Below are positions 1-12,189 of a stretch of 64,000 nucleotides of DNA, one piece after another. Both the position numbers and the translations under genes were made by a program. The stretch spans positions 1,240,001-1,304,000 of the forward strand of contig JBITNC010000002.1 in NCBI GenBank assembly GCA_050084985.1. The letters are read 5' to 3'. Within the stretch, counting starts at the first letter, position 1, and every line of letters starts with the position of its first letter. Source of the DNA: Nageia nagi (Eukaryota > Pinophyta). The notes beneath the pieces are model-generated. The model searched no databases. It was given only the letters and a program-made list of their open reading frames with translations, and was not told the origin of the DNA.

Positions 1-104
1 GTTAAAAAGATTTTACCTTCTTCACATTGCAATATTTGATAAAAATTGCATCTTTGTTGGATGAATGCTATCTTTTTTCATCATATACATATTAACTAGT
101 AGCA

Positions 105-275
105 TGGTTAAGATGGCACCTTGACTCACTCTTGGTAAAGTCAAGTTTATTTGTTATGGTATCTTAGCTCTCTCTTGGTAAAGTAAAATTTATTTATTAT
201 GACATCTTGGCTCTCTCTTGGTAAAGTTAAGTTTATTTAGTATGTGATTTATGCTTTGTAAGTCTTGAATTTGTG
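105..275 (+). repeat. 43-bp tandem repeat, about 3-4 units
   Basis: Units begin with CTTGGTAAAG, followed by a CAAGTTTATTT-like stretch and ATCTTGGCTCTCT. The spacing between successive CTTGGTAAAG starts is 43 bp by direct count. The same module recurs at about 14800-14975 in the related copia-like element, so it belongs to the element family and is not a locus-specific satellite. Confidence 0.8.
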
Positions 276-1020
276 TTTGGTCAAGTTCACATGTGTGGCT
301 TAAAAATCTAAACTTATGGTTTAGTTCTATTATTTTTTGATCATTTATGACATGGTTAAGTTAACATAGTCATATAAGTATTTCTTTGATGAAGTTGTTA
401 TCAAGAGAGAGAATCAAATTATGAAGTATTATTTTATAATGACATCTTTATATACCCTCAATAAATACAAAATAATGATGTAAAATAAATATATGTAAAA
501 AATTAAAAATTCAATTCATTGATAATGATTAATGATATTTCTTATTCTTTGGTTTAGAATAAAAATACATTTTGCACATATGATATATAGTTGATGATGT
601 ATGTCATCTTTGGTGTTATGTGCATATGTGATGACTTGGTATATTTGATTAGTTTATGAATGAAATCTATCTTATATATGTATATATGATGTACCTAGTT
701 GATCTTGTTTTTGACCTACTTGTAGCTTACAAGTTCTTCTTAAGATTGCAGGTTACTTCAAGTATGCAAGCTCATGGAGACTCTTCATGTCAACATGTTG
801 TTGGATGACTACTCTTATGTAAAGAAATCATTTTTTGGTTAATTATTGTATTGTAAAACCATTTGTTAAAATGGTTAAGTAGTTGAGCCATTATAGAACC
901 ATCTATATTCCATTACTTTTTCAAAGATATAAAAAGTTCTCATCTCCACTTGTCTCTTAGAGAAGAACTCTCTCTTACTTTCTCTTTCTTTGTTTTTTCA
1001 ACCCTCTACCCAATTTTACA

Positions 1021-1031
1021 TTAAGGGGGAG
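1021..1031 (+). promoter_or_regulatory. Polypurine tract of copia-like element
   Basis: TTAAGGGGGAG lies directly before an LTR start reading TGTTGGAAAT. This is the usual form of a plus-strand primer at a plant copia 3' LTR. The same junction recurs at 15661-15673. Confidence 0.75.
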
Positions 1032-1500
1032 TGTTGGAAATTGTAATGTAATATTATGTAATATTTATTATGTAATGTAAATTCACTTAATACTTAAAGT
1101 ATCTTTAGATACCTTAAAACATTAAAGGAATAAAAATAGAAAGAAAAATAAATATAGAAACACCTTTAACTTTACCCTTGGGTAAAAGGAAGGCTAAAGG
1201 GTGGGTTAGTTATTATAAATAAATATGTACTTCTCTTATTATATAACTTGATCAAACTTGATCAAGCATGGTAATGCTTATCTTGATAATTTGTAGAAAA
1301 ATTATCTTTTGAGAAAGTAATAGAATGATGGTTCAAAGTGGATTTACTTCTAAGAGATGGATGAACCACTATACATGATGTGTTATATTTTGTGTGATTA
1401 TTTCTTGCCTTTGCTATATGGATGAATTATAGATTTGTTTAATAAACTTCAATATGATCTTGGTTATATGGAATCCTTCAATTCCATCACTAATGCAAAT
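1032..1500 (+). mobile_element. 3' LTR of copia-like element (right end approximate)
   Basis: It starts TGTTGGAAAT after a purine tract. Block similarity to the LTR at 15673-16145 includes 'aatacttaaagtat...gataccttaaa' near the start and the block around 1330-1460 that matches about 16010-16105. The 3' end is not sharply defined because the two copies diverge after 'gatcttgg', so 1500 is an estimate. No open reading frame of interest lies inside. Confidence 0.65.
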
Positions 1501-1659
1501 GAGGAGCTAGTTGATCTACCATTTGAGAGTGTTGGTGATTTTCCTTTTCTAGATAATATACAACATTTAATGAGGTTTATAGTTATGGATTATGTGGATT
1601 TTTATTTTTATAACATTATTCATAAGTTGATTCAAAAAGAGGAATGTATGATGGAAATG

Positions 1660-2295
1660 TGTTAATTGGGCTTCTTTATGTAAGAAAGAAGGAAGAAACT
1701 CGATCTATAAATATTTTTCCCAAATAAATTGAAGATACATCAAACCTCATAAAATAGTAATAAATGTAATTCATTCTTTAAAAAGATGATTTTATTAATA
1801 ATATTAAGTAATATAATATTGTTCAAAGCTGAACAAGAGTCACCATTTGGTATTTGTTAGCATACTCCTGGTTTCCTAACATATACTTTCTTATGCATGT
1901 GTGTCCATGTGTGTGTAGTCGATCGTGTCCTTTTCTCTATAATGTATATACTCTTACATGGTGAGTACACTATTCAACATGGCATTTGGCATTCGATAGT
2001 CATTATTTAGAACTTGGTAATCGGTCCACTTTGGCACATGTTGAAGGAAACTTGAAGGTTGTATTAGTGAAGTGTGAGTGATTCTTCTTTTGAAATCCCT
2101 TGAATATACTTTTATATCTCTCTTGTATCTCTTTAAAAGGTGTGTTGATTAGTTATCATGGTGTCTCTTTTCTTAATATCTATTAGTTAAGTCTTTATCC
2201 TTTAAATTGATACGATCAATTGCCAAATTGATACATACAACTTAGTTTAGTTGACTGATTACTAATATTATATTTGATTGATTTTCATGCTAACA
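1660..2295 (+). repeat. Left LTR of compact element
   Basis: Direct repeat of 2938-3586. Shared blocks run throughout: the 'agaaagaag...gaaact' start, the 'cctcataaaatagtaataaa' block, the 'tggtgagtacactattcaa' block and the end 'actaatattatatt...catgcta'. A possible TATA motif (ctataaata) lies near 1704. Confidence 0.8.
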
Positions 2296-2515
2296 TCCTC
2301 CCTAATTTTATACAAAGTCTTGTCCTTGAGGCTTCTTTTAAATAAATCAATATTATATCAAAAAAGGCATTACAATAAATCTTGATAAATCATAAAAGAA
2401 GAGGAGGAGTTTTCTTTTTCTTGGATCTCATCAAGGTCCATAGAATATCCTTTACTCTCTTGATGAAGCAATGGCATACCCCCTATAAATAGACTATATA
2501 GATCTTGCTACAAGT

Positions 2516-2800
2516 TCAATCATCATAATTCTTATTTTTATTCCCTATTGCTCCGACTTTATGCAAACCAATTGGTATCTCTTCCATAACATGACCCAAT
2601 TGATCATATTCTACTTGTATTTTGTATGCATTCCCAAAAATCAAAATTCCTCCATCGATTCTATCAATCCAAATCTTTTTCTCTTTCCCTTCCCTCCAAC
2701 TAATTGTTATTTCTTTACCTCTATTCTCTAGGTGCCTCTTATACTCTTTCTTCATTTTTGATCTCATCAAGTTTTTATTCATCTTGGATTGATCTAGCAA
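2516..2800 (-). CDS. Unrecognised 94-aa ORF inside compact element
   Basis: An open frame on the minus strand of the compact element's interior encodes a basic, Lys/Arg-rich N-terminal half followed by a segment containing WIDRIDGGILIFGNAYKIQV and EYDQLG. I do not recognise it. The 'YD-x-LG' phrase is weakly reminiscent of plant Spm/Ptta transposase C-termini, but that is too little to call homology. It could be a captured gene fragment or chance. The ORF is antisense to the LTR orientation, which was judged only from TG/CA ends and position. Confidence 0.25.
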   Translation of the reverse strand: MLDQSKMNKNLMRSKMKKEYKRHLENRGKEITISWREGKEKKIWIDRIDGGILIFGNAYKIQVEYDQLGHVMEEIPIGLHKVGAIGNKNKNYDD

Positions 2801-2937
2801 ATAATTAATTTAATAATTTAGTAAATTGTAACAAAACTTCATAAATTATATAACCCAAAAGATCCTTTGCTTAGTATCCTAAAAGGTTTGATTCTTCAAA
2901 TATGAGGGGTTCATTATAGTCTAGTTGGTTAGGATAT

Positions 2938-3586
2938 TGTTGATCAAGATTCTTTATATAAGAAAGAAGAAAGAAACTTGATCGATGAATATTTTCCGTA
3001 ACATATTGAAGATACATTGAACCTCATAAAATAGTAATAAAAGTAATTCATGCTTTAAAAAGGTGATTGTATTAATAATATTAAGTAATACAATATTTTT
3101 TGAAGTTGAATAGGAGTATCCAATCAGTAGTTATCGATAGAAACTTAGTTTCCTGACATATAATTTCTTATGCATGTGCATCCACATATGTGTAGTTAGT
3201 AACATCCTTTTCTATAAAATGTATATATTATTCCATGGTGAGTACACTATTCAAGATGGCAGTCATTATTTGGTACTTGGTAGTTGGCCCACCCTGAGGC
3301 ATGCTAAAGGGCACTTGAAGGATGTATTAGTGAAGTGTGAGTGATGATTCTCTCAAAATCCTTTGAATATACTTTTATATCTCTCTCATATATCTTTATA
3401 AAAGGTGTGTCAATTAGTTATCATGGTGGCACTTTGCTTTTTCTATTAGTTAACTTAACTCTTTATTCGTAAAATCGATACGATTTGATCACCAAACCAA
3501 TACAGTTTGGTTGCCAAACTGATACATATAGCATATTTTAGTTGAATTATTACTAATATTATATTTTATCAATTTCCATGCTAGCA
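2938..3586 (+). repeat. Right LTR of compact element
   Basis: Second copy of the 1660-2295 repeat. Many substitutions separate the two, so the insertion is old. It ends CTAGCA followed by AAATA, which pairs with AAATG before the left LTR. Confidence 0.8.
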
Positions 3587-5497
3587 AAATAGGAAAACTA
3601 AAGAATGATAATCTACAAAAAGGTCAAAAAAAGTCATATCCAAATAAGGAAGATAGACATGTCTGAGCAATTGAGGAGGCTCATACACCAAGCAACAACA
3701 CACCAAGAGGAAATAAATAAAAAGAATATTTATGACTCCCTCTTCCCCCTAAGGTCATGTACAAATATTATTTGCAATAAGGATTGATTGAACTGAGTCT
3801 AATACAAGAGCTAGAAGAAGATGATTGAAAGCCAAAATGGTACAATGAAAATGTGTATTATATGTATCATCAAGTTAAAGGATATAGGAATAATGTTGTA
3901 TTGCATTGATGAAGAATCTATAAAAACTAATTGATAGTGGTAAAATCAATTATGATCCAAATGATAATGATGATTGTTATGAATCTAGTGAAGGTGATTT
4001 TCAAGTCAATAATATAAGTGTTAATATACGCAAGAAAATCCATCAATAATGTTATATTTAAAACATGATCAAGATGAAATACATTTGTTCAAGTTTCTCC
4101 AAATTTCTCTTATGTATAGAGAATATTTCTAACATATTATGCAAAATACAAATGTATACCCTCACATTTTAGTAAATTACTTCTCACAAATAACAAAAAT
4201 TACCTTCATAAATATTGAAGTATTGAATAAGGGAATTGGGAAAGACTATGAAGAACCAATTGAGCAAAAGGAACAAGAACTGGTTGCAAAGACTAATACA
4301 AGCTTGGAGACATGTAATTTTTATGATAATAGTATTTGGAAATAATTCATAAAGTTTAGAAGTATTCACTATTTACAAGAAACAAATTAATGTCACTCCA
4401 TAGCAATGGAATCCCAATGATGTCACTTAGAAAATGAAGTCAATTATGAAACAAAAAATATTTAGGAGGTCAAATATAAGGAGATAAGAGAGAAAAAGTG
4501 GATCAGTATCACCAAAATCAATTGCAACATTTTTTAAGTATCCTAAGAAGTTTAAATACAATAAGAAGATAAAAAGAAGAATGAACAACAAGAACAACAA
4601 TAGGAAAATAACAAAGTGTGTAAAAAAAGGTAAAGATAATTTTGGATAGATTTATATGATAGGTTTAGATTCTATGCAACAAGGTAATCCTATCACTATT
4701 GTATTCAAGGATATTGATTCTCTTCTCTAGTTCTTGGGGGCAAAAGGTCTCCTAATTCAAAGGCAAGTTTAGGTATTATTCTCTAATTTGATCTTTGTAG
4801 TTCATTTGATTATCCATCCCTTGGGTACTTGGGAATACTTGATGATTCTCCCAGTTTATTCTCATCCCTTGGGTACTTGGGGTAATAAATACCATGATGA
4901 TTCTTTTTTATGATGATCCTTATAGCTTATTGTTTATGATGTTGATCCTTATACTTTGTTAGTTATGTTGATCCTTATACTTTGGTAATTATGTGATAAT
5001 CCTAGGATATGAATAACAAGTTTTTATATGAGATAAATATGTGTGTGGAAAATTTTGTTATTTTATAACAAATGCAGGTAATTTTTATCATGCTATTTTA
5101 AGCAACATCATTCCATTCCTGACAATGGTGCTTTGTTCATAAAAGGTAAAATGATACTATTTTGTAAAATTAAGATTTTTTCAAATGGGTAAGTGTAGGT
5201 AGCATTTGCTTCTTCCTTATTATTTTGATAATGATAAAATCATTGATAAAAATGTAAATGTGTATTTGATTTCTTATGATATTTGATAATTGGTAAGTCC
5301 TCTTAATTGGGGTAATTTGGTAATAATTGAATGATGTTTTTAATCTTGTCCATGTGTGGAAGTTAATTTTAGAAAATGAATACAATTGAGAAGTGTATGT
5401 TGAGGATATCTTTGTTGATTACCTGAAAATATTTAAAATATACTTTTTTCATAGTATTTCTACTTTCTTTTCTTTCCCTAACTAAACTTGTAGGAAA
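3587..5497. other. No gene seen; decayed AT-rich sequence
   Basis: Only short frames occur here (60-68 aa at 3605-3787 and 4139-4345), without recognisable motifs. Short direct repeats at 4805-4880 (two copies of a 'cccttgggtacttgg' phrase) and 4915-4990 (three copies of 'gatccttata(c/g)ctt') are the only structure noticed. Confidence 0.5.
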
Positions 5498-5502
5498 TTA
5501 AG
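5498..5502. repeat. Target site duplication, left copy (TTAAG)
   Basis: TTAAG immediately precedes the LTR start TGTGACATCC. An identical TTAAG follows the LTR end TTACA at 38855-38859, 33 kb away. This identifies the two outer ends of one insertion. Confidence 0.85.
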
Positions 5503-6747
5503 TGTGACATCCCCTTTGCATCATTATCATTCATTATGGAATCCAATGGATTCCCCTTTGTAATATATTTTATTATTGCATTGTACTTTAATGTTTGTAA
5601 CTTGGGATAGAAGACTTAATGGATCAATGGAACCCACTATGAGCCCCAAGTGGGATGTCTCCCTCCCTAGCTTAGATTAGGTATTATTATTGTACTTGGA
5701 GATCCTGATCTTTATTATGGGAATCCCAAGGTCTGATATTACACTTAGATGGATGGATGGATACTTATATGCATGTGCCAACCTTGGGTAGGCTCCCATA
5801 GCCCCACGTTGGCCTAGCATGATACTTATACCCCATGAATGACTCCTTAATCCATGTGGGTATGTGTGGCACTCTTAGACACCCATGTTAGCACTTAATG
5901 CACTCCATGCCCCCACATTGACATGCCCAACCCCTAGGTACCCATGTTGGGTATTTTGGTCCCCATGAGGCTAATGTTGGGATTAAGAAGCCAAGTGATG
6001 ACTCCTAGGTGAGATCTAGATAGGGTTGAGTGTATAAAGAGACATTGGAGCCCCATTGTTGTATATACCTAATTATTATTATACTTCATATCATCTAGAG
6101 GACATCAAGACTTAGTGGAACTAAGTAATTCCTTAAGTGCAACATCTCTGAGGGATTTCAAGTTGAGGGATCCTAATCATCTATGACATTGGTGTAGCAT
6201 CCTTGCCCATCCAGTGGTATTCTAAGGTTGAGCTTTTTCCATTTAGTTAGTTGCTAGGGTTTGAGGAGGGCTCCTTCAATGGAGAATATTTAGATTTTGA
6301 GGGAGTAATACTATTCCATAGTTTTGTTATCATGCCAACAATGAGAGACATTTGGTTATGTCCTAGTTGGCTCCTTTTAGGCCAACATAATCTATATTGG
6401 GTTTGATATTGTATTATTGAGCATTATAGATCTTATATACAATCCTTTGGGCATTAGATCTCACATTGTATTATTCTTGTGTCCATTATTGCAATGTTGT
6501 GGTGTGTATGACTATTTATGCATATATGAGCTAGACATTGGTATTGTGAGGGTTTATACTTTGATATTAGCTTGTATTGGTCATATGTTAGCATCTAGGT
6601 GTTGCATGAACTTGTAGTGGATGCCCTATGTTAGAAGTTGGTAATATTGTTTTTTGAATGCTTAATCTTGATGCCCTAGGCCTCACATCAAGGGTTTTGT
6701 AAATAAATTTACTAATTTTGTACTTGAGTTGTATTTGGATCCTTATA
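5503..6747 (+). repeat. 5' LTR of gypsy-like element
   Basis: It begins TGTGACATCC and ends about CCTTATA just before the PBS. It is similar over its whole length to 16984-17697 plus 38322-38854, the split 3' LTR. A TATA-like motif (tataaag) lies at 6033-6039 and is kept at 17514-17520. An internal stretch (5770-5990) repeats 'cccacgttggc...catg' phrases. Confidence 0.85.
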
Positions 6748-6748
6748 G

Positions 6749-6760
6749 TGGTATCAAAGC
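6749..6760 (+). promoter_or_regulatory. Primer binding site, initiator tRNA-Met type
   Basis: TGGTATCAAAGC lies one base after the LTR end. It differs by one base from TGGTATCAGAGC, the common plant retrotransposon PBS complementary to the 3' end of initiator tRNA-Met. Confidence 0.85.
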
Positions 6761-6895
6761 TTAGATATGGCCAACCTATGTAATGAGATCTAGGTAGAAG
6801 AAAATAGAACCAGTAGATTAGGAGGTCCTACATGGTCACAAAAATACCAAGGAATAATTTTGAGGGAATATAAGGAATTGATAATATTTGTAAAT

Positions 6896-7130
6896 TCAAT
6901 GGTGAGGATAGATAGGAGTCTTAGCATCACATATTGGGCATAGAAGAAGTATGGTGTCCCATGCTAGACATAAAGAAGGCTTAGCATCCAATGTTGAACC
7001 AAGAAGAGGTTTAGCACCCCACATTGAGCACCAAGGAGCTTGGGAACCCAATGTTGGATAAGAAGGAGAATTGACAAAGGAAGAATCTTGGACCAGCCAT
7101 GTTGACACCCCAAAAAGGTATGAAGGCAAT
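6896..7130 (+). repeat. About 39-bp degenerate minisatellite, array 1
   Basis: Successive units read roughly 'aagaagg-cttagca-ccca-attg-gc'. They alternate a purine run, 'cttagca(c/t)c', 'cca(c/a)attgg/ttga' and so on. The units give short open frames on the minus strand that are artefacts of the repeat. The same unit family forms the array at 8605-8659 plus 16160-16640 in the same element. Confidence 0.7.
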
Positions 7131-8604
7131 TTTGATTTCTATGATAGTAATTCATAAACTTTGCATGGTATTATTGAAAGTAATAATATTGGAAAGAAAA
7201 AGGAATGATCCATTATTGTTTCAGATTTTAGTTAGGAAAGTTAAGATGGCTTTGAATCTAACATGGAGGTAGATAAATATTACAAAGAAGACAATACTAT
7301 TTTAGATATTGGAAAATTAGAAATCATTGTATCACCATATGAGGTATGTAAAGTGGAGCTACGAGATGTTTTCTTAAAAATGCAATCACCTTGTGAATGT
7401 TGAGACTTTTCAATTAGCCTGTGAGCATGCACATACTAGTTTTAGCTTATGATGTAGGACTTGATGGTCCTTGAAATCACTTGGATCTTTAGCACATGAA
7501 ATGGGGCAATGACCTCCCTTATTTTAGCTCACTTTGGTTGTTTATGTGATTGCAAGAATCCATATCTTCTTTTGAAGGAGTTGAACATGAGAAGGGCATC
7601 ATACTTTCTCATGACATATTTACTTATAGCCAAAATAATAAGAAGAGGGGAGATTTGTTGTGTGTATTCAAACATCAAAATGAAATAGTGATTACAAATT
7701 GGAGAGCTAGTTGGGTAATATTTAGGGTTGATTTTGGGTTATAAAAGACCACATGTTACAAATATGAGCTTCACTCATCCATTGTAAGAGAGAGTACCAC
7801 ATTTCTTATATTTTTATCTTAGTTTCAATTTTACTCTAGAACTAAGTTTGGGGCTACGTGTGGGATTGAGTATTTGGTGATTTTGGGGACCAAATCATTT
7901 CCTTTGAAGATAATGATCTTGGATATAGTTAGGATTGAAATGTTGTTGTTGTAAAAATATTGGACTACATTCTTCATGACTAATAGAGCTACATTTTGTG
8001 GCTGCATGTGGAAAAGAAAGGTTGCTAATTTAAGGGTTGTTGTTCACCTATCAGGGATTGCATTTGATGAGATATGGGTTGCATGGACTATTGTATATTA
8101 TGAGAAGGATAGAGAAGTTGATTGGCCTATTGTTAGTATATCAAGGATTGATTTGTTACCTAATGTTAGTACATAGTTGAAAATTCTATGGATGACTTTC
8201 CTTGTACCATGTTTGGGTATTTTTGAAGAACTAATGTTGGTAACTTCCTTGTCCATCATAGGAGCTATTATAATGTTTTTGTATGATGAATGGGGTACAT
8301 TGAGGATTGATTTTGAGCCATTGCATGTTGATTTCAAACCTAAGTATCACACACTTGTTGATTTTTGGAGGGGAATATTTGTTATTAATGGATGGTCATT
8401 ATACAACATTCTTGCTTCACACTGTAGGGGATCCATGATGATTGTCCATAAGTGGACAATAAATGGCTGGAGATGATTGAGTGGTTTTAAAAGAATGAGA
8501 AAGAAGAAGGTGTAGTCACATTCAACATGGAGGTGCAATTTCATAAGGAGAAGAGCAACAAGAGGGATCTATACCCCACTTTGCACATCAAGTATCTTGG
8601 GCAT
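7131..8604 (+). other. Interior of the gypsy-like element; no recognisable gene
   Basis: Several short frames (64-99 aa at 7550-7744, 7976-8176 and 8177-8476) show no motif I can name. The stretch around 7740-7890 has a 'tataaaag' motif followed by a purine-rich run and could be an old LTR edge, but I found no partner copy. Confidence 0.4.
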
Positions 8605-8659
8605 GGGATGTGGAGTTTGAGGGACCTCTTATTCACCACATTGAATCCTAAGAAGGACA
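8605..8659 (+). repeat. Minisatellite, array 2 (left part, split by copia-like insertion)
   Basis: The phrase 'gagtttgagggacctctt' here matches 'gagtttgaagggcctctt' at 16163, on the far side of the copia-like insertion. The insertion therefore landed inside the array. Confidence 0.6.
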
Positions 8660-8838
8660 TGTTGGAATGTATAATGCATTATTGTAAATAGATGTATTAA
8701 ATATTCTATGTAAATTCATTAATACTTAAGGGTATTATTTGATACCTTAAATATTTTAGTGAATATAATAATGTAACTTGTCCTACACTCCAAGTCATGA
8801 GCATGCCCCTTGGGTCAAAGATGTGCATGTCCTACACT
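8660..8838 (+). repeat. 5' LTR fragment of copia-like element
   Basis: About 180 bp align well with 15673-15840, including 'ttaagggtattatttgatacctta' phrases and 'aacttgtcctacactccaag'. After about 8838 the two sequences part abruptly, so the rest of this LTR was lost or replaced. Confidence 0.8.
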
Positions 8839-9349
8839 TCCCCATCGCCATGGCTTAACTAGATCCATTGATTATCTTCCTATTACTTGATGTAAGTCCT
8901 AAGGTTTCAACTATTCTATTGTTTGGTATCTCACATGCCATTGTTGGCCAGGGATACATCATTGCAAGCCCATGTTCTATAATAGGAATCCATGGCTACA
9001 TTAGTTGTCACTTCCTACACATTTTCCTCTCTTAGGGGTTGAATTGACCCTTCTCTCTGCATCTTGCCTATTTCTCTCACTTGAGTTTAAAATTAGTGGT
9101 GTGTTATGAAACACCACCTATTGCGATTTCATCCTACAAATAGCTTCAAACTTGTACAGTCTCAAATGGCATTCTAGAAGCCTACCATGAAGCTACATTT
9201 CTCTACCCCTTCCTCTCTCTTGACCTCTCCAAGCCTTTTGCCATTATAGTAGACCAGGGAACAACAACCAGATCACATCCCCATTCCCCATGTCCTCAAA
9301 ACCTACACCAAATTAGAGATTCACCATTGGGTTTATACGTACATCATAA

Positions 9350-9590
9350 ACCCTTTACAAGTAGATATCTATCACATGTTGTGGTTGTGAATGCTCTAAT
9401 ATCCATGTATGCAAAATGTGAAAGACTAAACAAGTCCCAATCATTGTTTGACATAATGAATGATGCAAACATGATTTCATGGATGCATTGATCTCAAGCT
9501 ATGCACAAAATGGATATGTTGAAATGGATAGTGAATTATTTGACAAAATGCCTCATCGAAATGGAGTCTACTCTACCCTTTGACTATCCT
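9350..9590 (+). pseudogene. Pentatricopeptide repeat (PPR) gene fragment
   Basis: Conceptual translation gives VVVNALISMYAKCERL, then a QSLFDIMNDANMISW segment. After a one-base frameshift near 9482 it continues LISSYAQNGYVEMDSELFD and KMPHRN. This is the canonical plant PLS-type PPR pattern (NALI-x-MYAKC; LF-x-M; NA-LI-x-YAQNG; ELFDKMP-RN), covering about two repeats. PPR proteins bind organellar RNA in mitochondria or plastids; this piece is far too short and is shifted, so it is not functional. It has no start codon or flanking repeats that I can read. It may have been captured by an element or been present at the insertion site. Confidence 0.85.
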
Positions 9591-10545
9591 ATGATGCTGC
9601 ATTAGTTTTTTGTCTCCATCTTCCTTTTTTTTCTTTAACCACCATATATTTTTGTTAATAGCTACCTACCTTTTTTTGTCAATGTATCTTTTGTTTCTTG
9701 TTTCAATGGATTCCTACCTATTACCCTTCATTTTTTCCTACTACCTTAATTTTCCATACCTAATTTGGTTTTAAGGGATCTTATGTTTTTTTAGTCAAAA
9801 AGGGGCAAGAAGTGAGTATTTGACCTAGTATTAGCCATTATTCATATAGGTGCCTCTTCTTACCCTCTTTACTCAAATTTTTTTAAGGATCTTTTTGTGG
9901 GAAGTATTTTATTTCATGTATTAAGGGAGAGCATTTTACTTAATGCATTAAGGGAAGTATTTTATTTAAATGTTTAGATCCTCCTAACAAGTATTTTACT
10001 TAAAAGTTTATTTTTTGGTGCTAAAAGCTTAAAATTTAAGTCACCAATGCATGCATTACTTAAAAGCTGAAGGACTTAAACTTTAGCTTCAAAATTTTGA
10101 AGTCAACAATGCATGATTTACGTAAACACGTATTTTTTGGTGAGGACTTAGAATTTAAGTTAAATATTTTTAAATCACTAATGCATTTTTAGGACTTAAA
10201 ATTTTTGAAGATTCATGCTTATGCTTTAAAATTATTGAAGATGTATGCTTATGACTTACAAATGCATGATTATGCCTCTTGACTTCTAGTTCTTATGAAG
10301 AAATAATGCATGCTTAATTTTTGAATTGATGCATACTTCTTTAAGTTAATGATGCATGCTTATACTTATGGGATTGATGTATGCTTTTATTCAAAGTTAA
10401 TGGACTTGTGCAAAATAAGAGATGATGTAAAGATGTCCTTTAGGGGTTAGTAAACAAAACCCATTAAACACTTAGGTTTCAAGTTATTGAATGGATGATG
10501 TTTTTATTTTTGCTCTTTTATTTTATATTTTGCATTTTGATTTAT
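9591..10545. other. No gene seen; AT-rich stretch with recurring 'atgcatg' phrases
   Basis: From about 9990 to 10400 the motif 'aatgcatg(c/a)tta' recurs many times, with 'acttaaaa(g/t)' and 'ttttgaag' between copies. This looks like a degenerate tandem array with no fixed period that I could measure. No coding motif seen. Confidence 0.4.
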
Positions 10546-12189
10546 TTACTTATGTAAATAAAAATGCAAACATTGATATGAGAAACCCCCTAAAATAAAC
10601 ACATTTGCATGTACATTCTGCAACATCACTTGTTTGGGGAGCCATGAGGTGAGGATAGGTAGACTAGAGCCTTTAAGTTTGATGATCCAAGTGGTGAAAA
10701 TTTTGTACTGCTTAATTGCCCCTAATTCCTCTATTAGTCTAGATTTAACTCCAATAGGTGGATAGGTATGTGTGTAGTGATACCACATATCCGCATGTCC
10801 ATTCAAGGATTATCCTGATAACCTAGGAGGACAATTGAAACCTAATCAAGATTAATAATTTGGTCAATCCAATAAACATCATAACCTTAAAAAATATCTT
10901 GCACATTTCCATGTGAGAGTATATTGCTACCCAAGGGGAACTAGTTGAGGATTGGTAAGATCTGGGCTCCTCTTATGTGGGCATCTGGATGAAGGCCTAA
11001 TTTTTAGATAATATAAAAAGCTTCAACAATGTCACTCTATATTCAATGGTGTTCTTTTTATGTTGTGCTATAGTGATTTGTTCTACAATCATGAGGGTTT
11101 GCTCATTCTTATTTATGAGCATTATTCTATTTTATGTGCATCATTATTTACGATGTCTTTAAATTAAATTATTGTATTTGTAACTTATCTTAAGAACTTG
11201 GAACTTTATCCAATAAATGATTTAATACAAGTTAGAAACAAAAATAATATTTAATACTTATGAAAAGTTCCACTCACATGCTCAAGTGGATAGCCAAACT
11301 ACATAGAATTATTGGCATGATTGAAAGAGTTGGAGTTAGAACTCTCAGGATTTGTGATAGGAGAACTAGGTATATGGAATAACACATCATGAGTAATCAA
11401 GGCAAAATAACATTTTATGTTGAAAAATGGGTAGTACACCCATTGATCCCTTTCTAGTGTTAGTTGTGACATATAAGTGGACTCCTAGTAAAGATCTCAT
11501 TTCCATACTATAAACACAATAGTATAAAGGTGATAATCCTCCTAAGGATGCAGCCTTGTAAGACCTACATATTGCAAAAAATGTAAGACAAAAGGTGTCC
11601 ATGAAAAATAAAAAATGATATTCTATATCCAATTTGGATGATAGATAAGTGTGAGTGTGAGGCACAACTACTTAGCATCCTCCAAGTGATGGATAAAGTA
11701 GATGGTCCATCGATAGAGACATTAATCTTCTTGTATGCAAACCAAGTTTTATCGCACAATAATCTATATCATAGTGCAAGCATGTTGTAAGAATCAACCT
11801 TGAATACATCGATAAAGGACATCTTAGGAAAGATCCACATGTAGACCTTGGAAAATGGTCATATCCATGATGACTAACAAAGTGGGTCAAATCTCTCTGA
11901 AGGTTTCATACATAAATGAAAATGATGATGATCAACTAGAATACAATGAATTTATAAAATTCCAAACTAACTAGATCATTGATCATAAATGGGAACATTA
12001 AAATGGATCAACCATACAAGTATAATAACCAATGTGACCTTATCCTTTACTTTATTACAATGTTAGAAAAGATTCCCACTAACAAGCCCAAGTGGGTGGC
12101 GCTTACGGCTTGATTAATCCTATTCTAGTACATGGTCACCAAAATTCAAAGAATTAGCATCATCTTTAGATATGCTAGAATCGGATGTG
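10546..12189. other. No gene recognised; minus-strand open frames of unknown nature
   Basis: Several minus-strand frames of 64-92 aa (10546-10806, 11387-11665, 11672-11890) lie downstream of the ORF-Y-like fragment on the same strand. They could be more of the same decayed Tat-derived 3' region, but I see no alignable partner in Tat-1 or Tat-2. Confidence 0.35.

Larger units (their letters stand above)
1..1031 (+). mobile_element. 3' internal part of a copia-like LTR element (starts left of window)
   Basis: No protein-coding domain is visible. The stretch is homologous to about 14760-15672 of the copia-like element further right. Both have the same tandem module near their start, the same block just before the pyrimidine-rich tract (720-830 against 15370-15480), the same pyrimidine-rich run, and then a purine tract followed by an LTR. 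It is therefore the untranslated 3' end of a related element whose body lies outside the window. The copia assignment rests on the form of the PPT/LTR junction, not on pol, so the superfamily is inferred. Confidence 0.6.
1660..3586 (+). mobile_element. Compact non-autonomous LTR element (LTR-internal-LTR, 1.9 kb)
   Basis: Two long direct repeats of about 636 and 649 bp flank an interior of only about 640 bp. Both repeats start TGTT and end in CA (CTAACA and CTAGCA). The 5 bp before the element are AAATG and the 5 bp after are AAATA, a target duplication with one mismatch. The interior is far too short for gag-pol, so mobility would need proteins from another element. The LTRs are longer than in classic TRIM elements and the interior shorter than in LARDs, so I leave the class open. 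It is inserted in sequence next to the copia-like LTR. Confidence 0.8.

Noticed and set aside
6896-7155. Minus-strand Trp/Cys-containing ORFs
   Set aside because: They derive from the roughly 39-bp minisatellite and show no motif.
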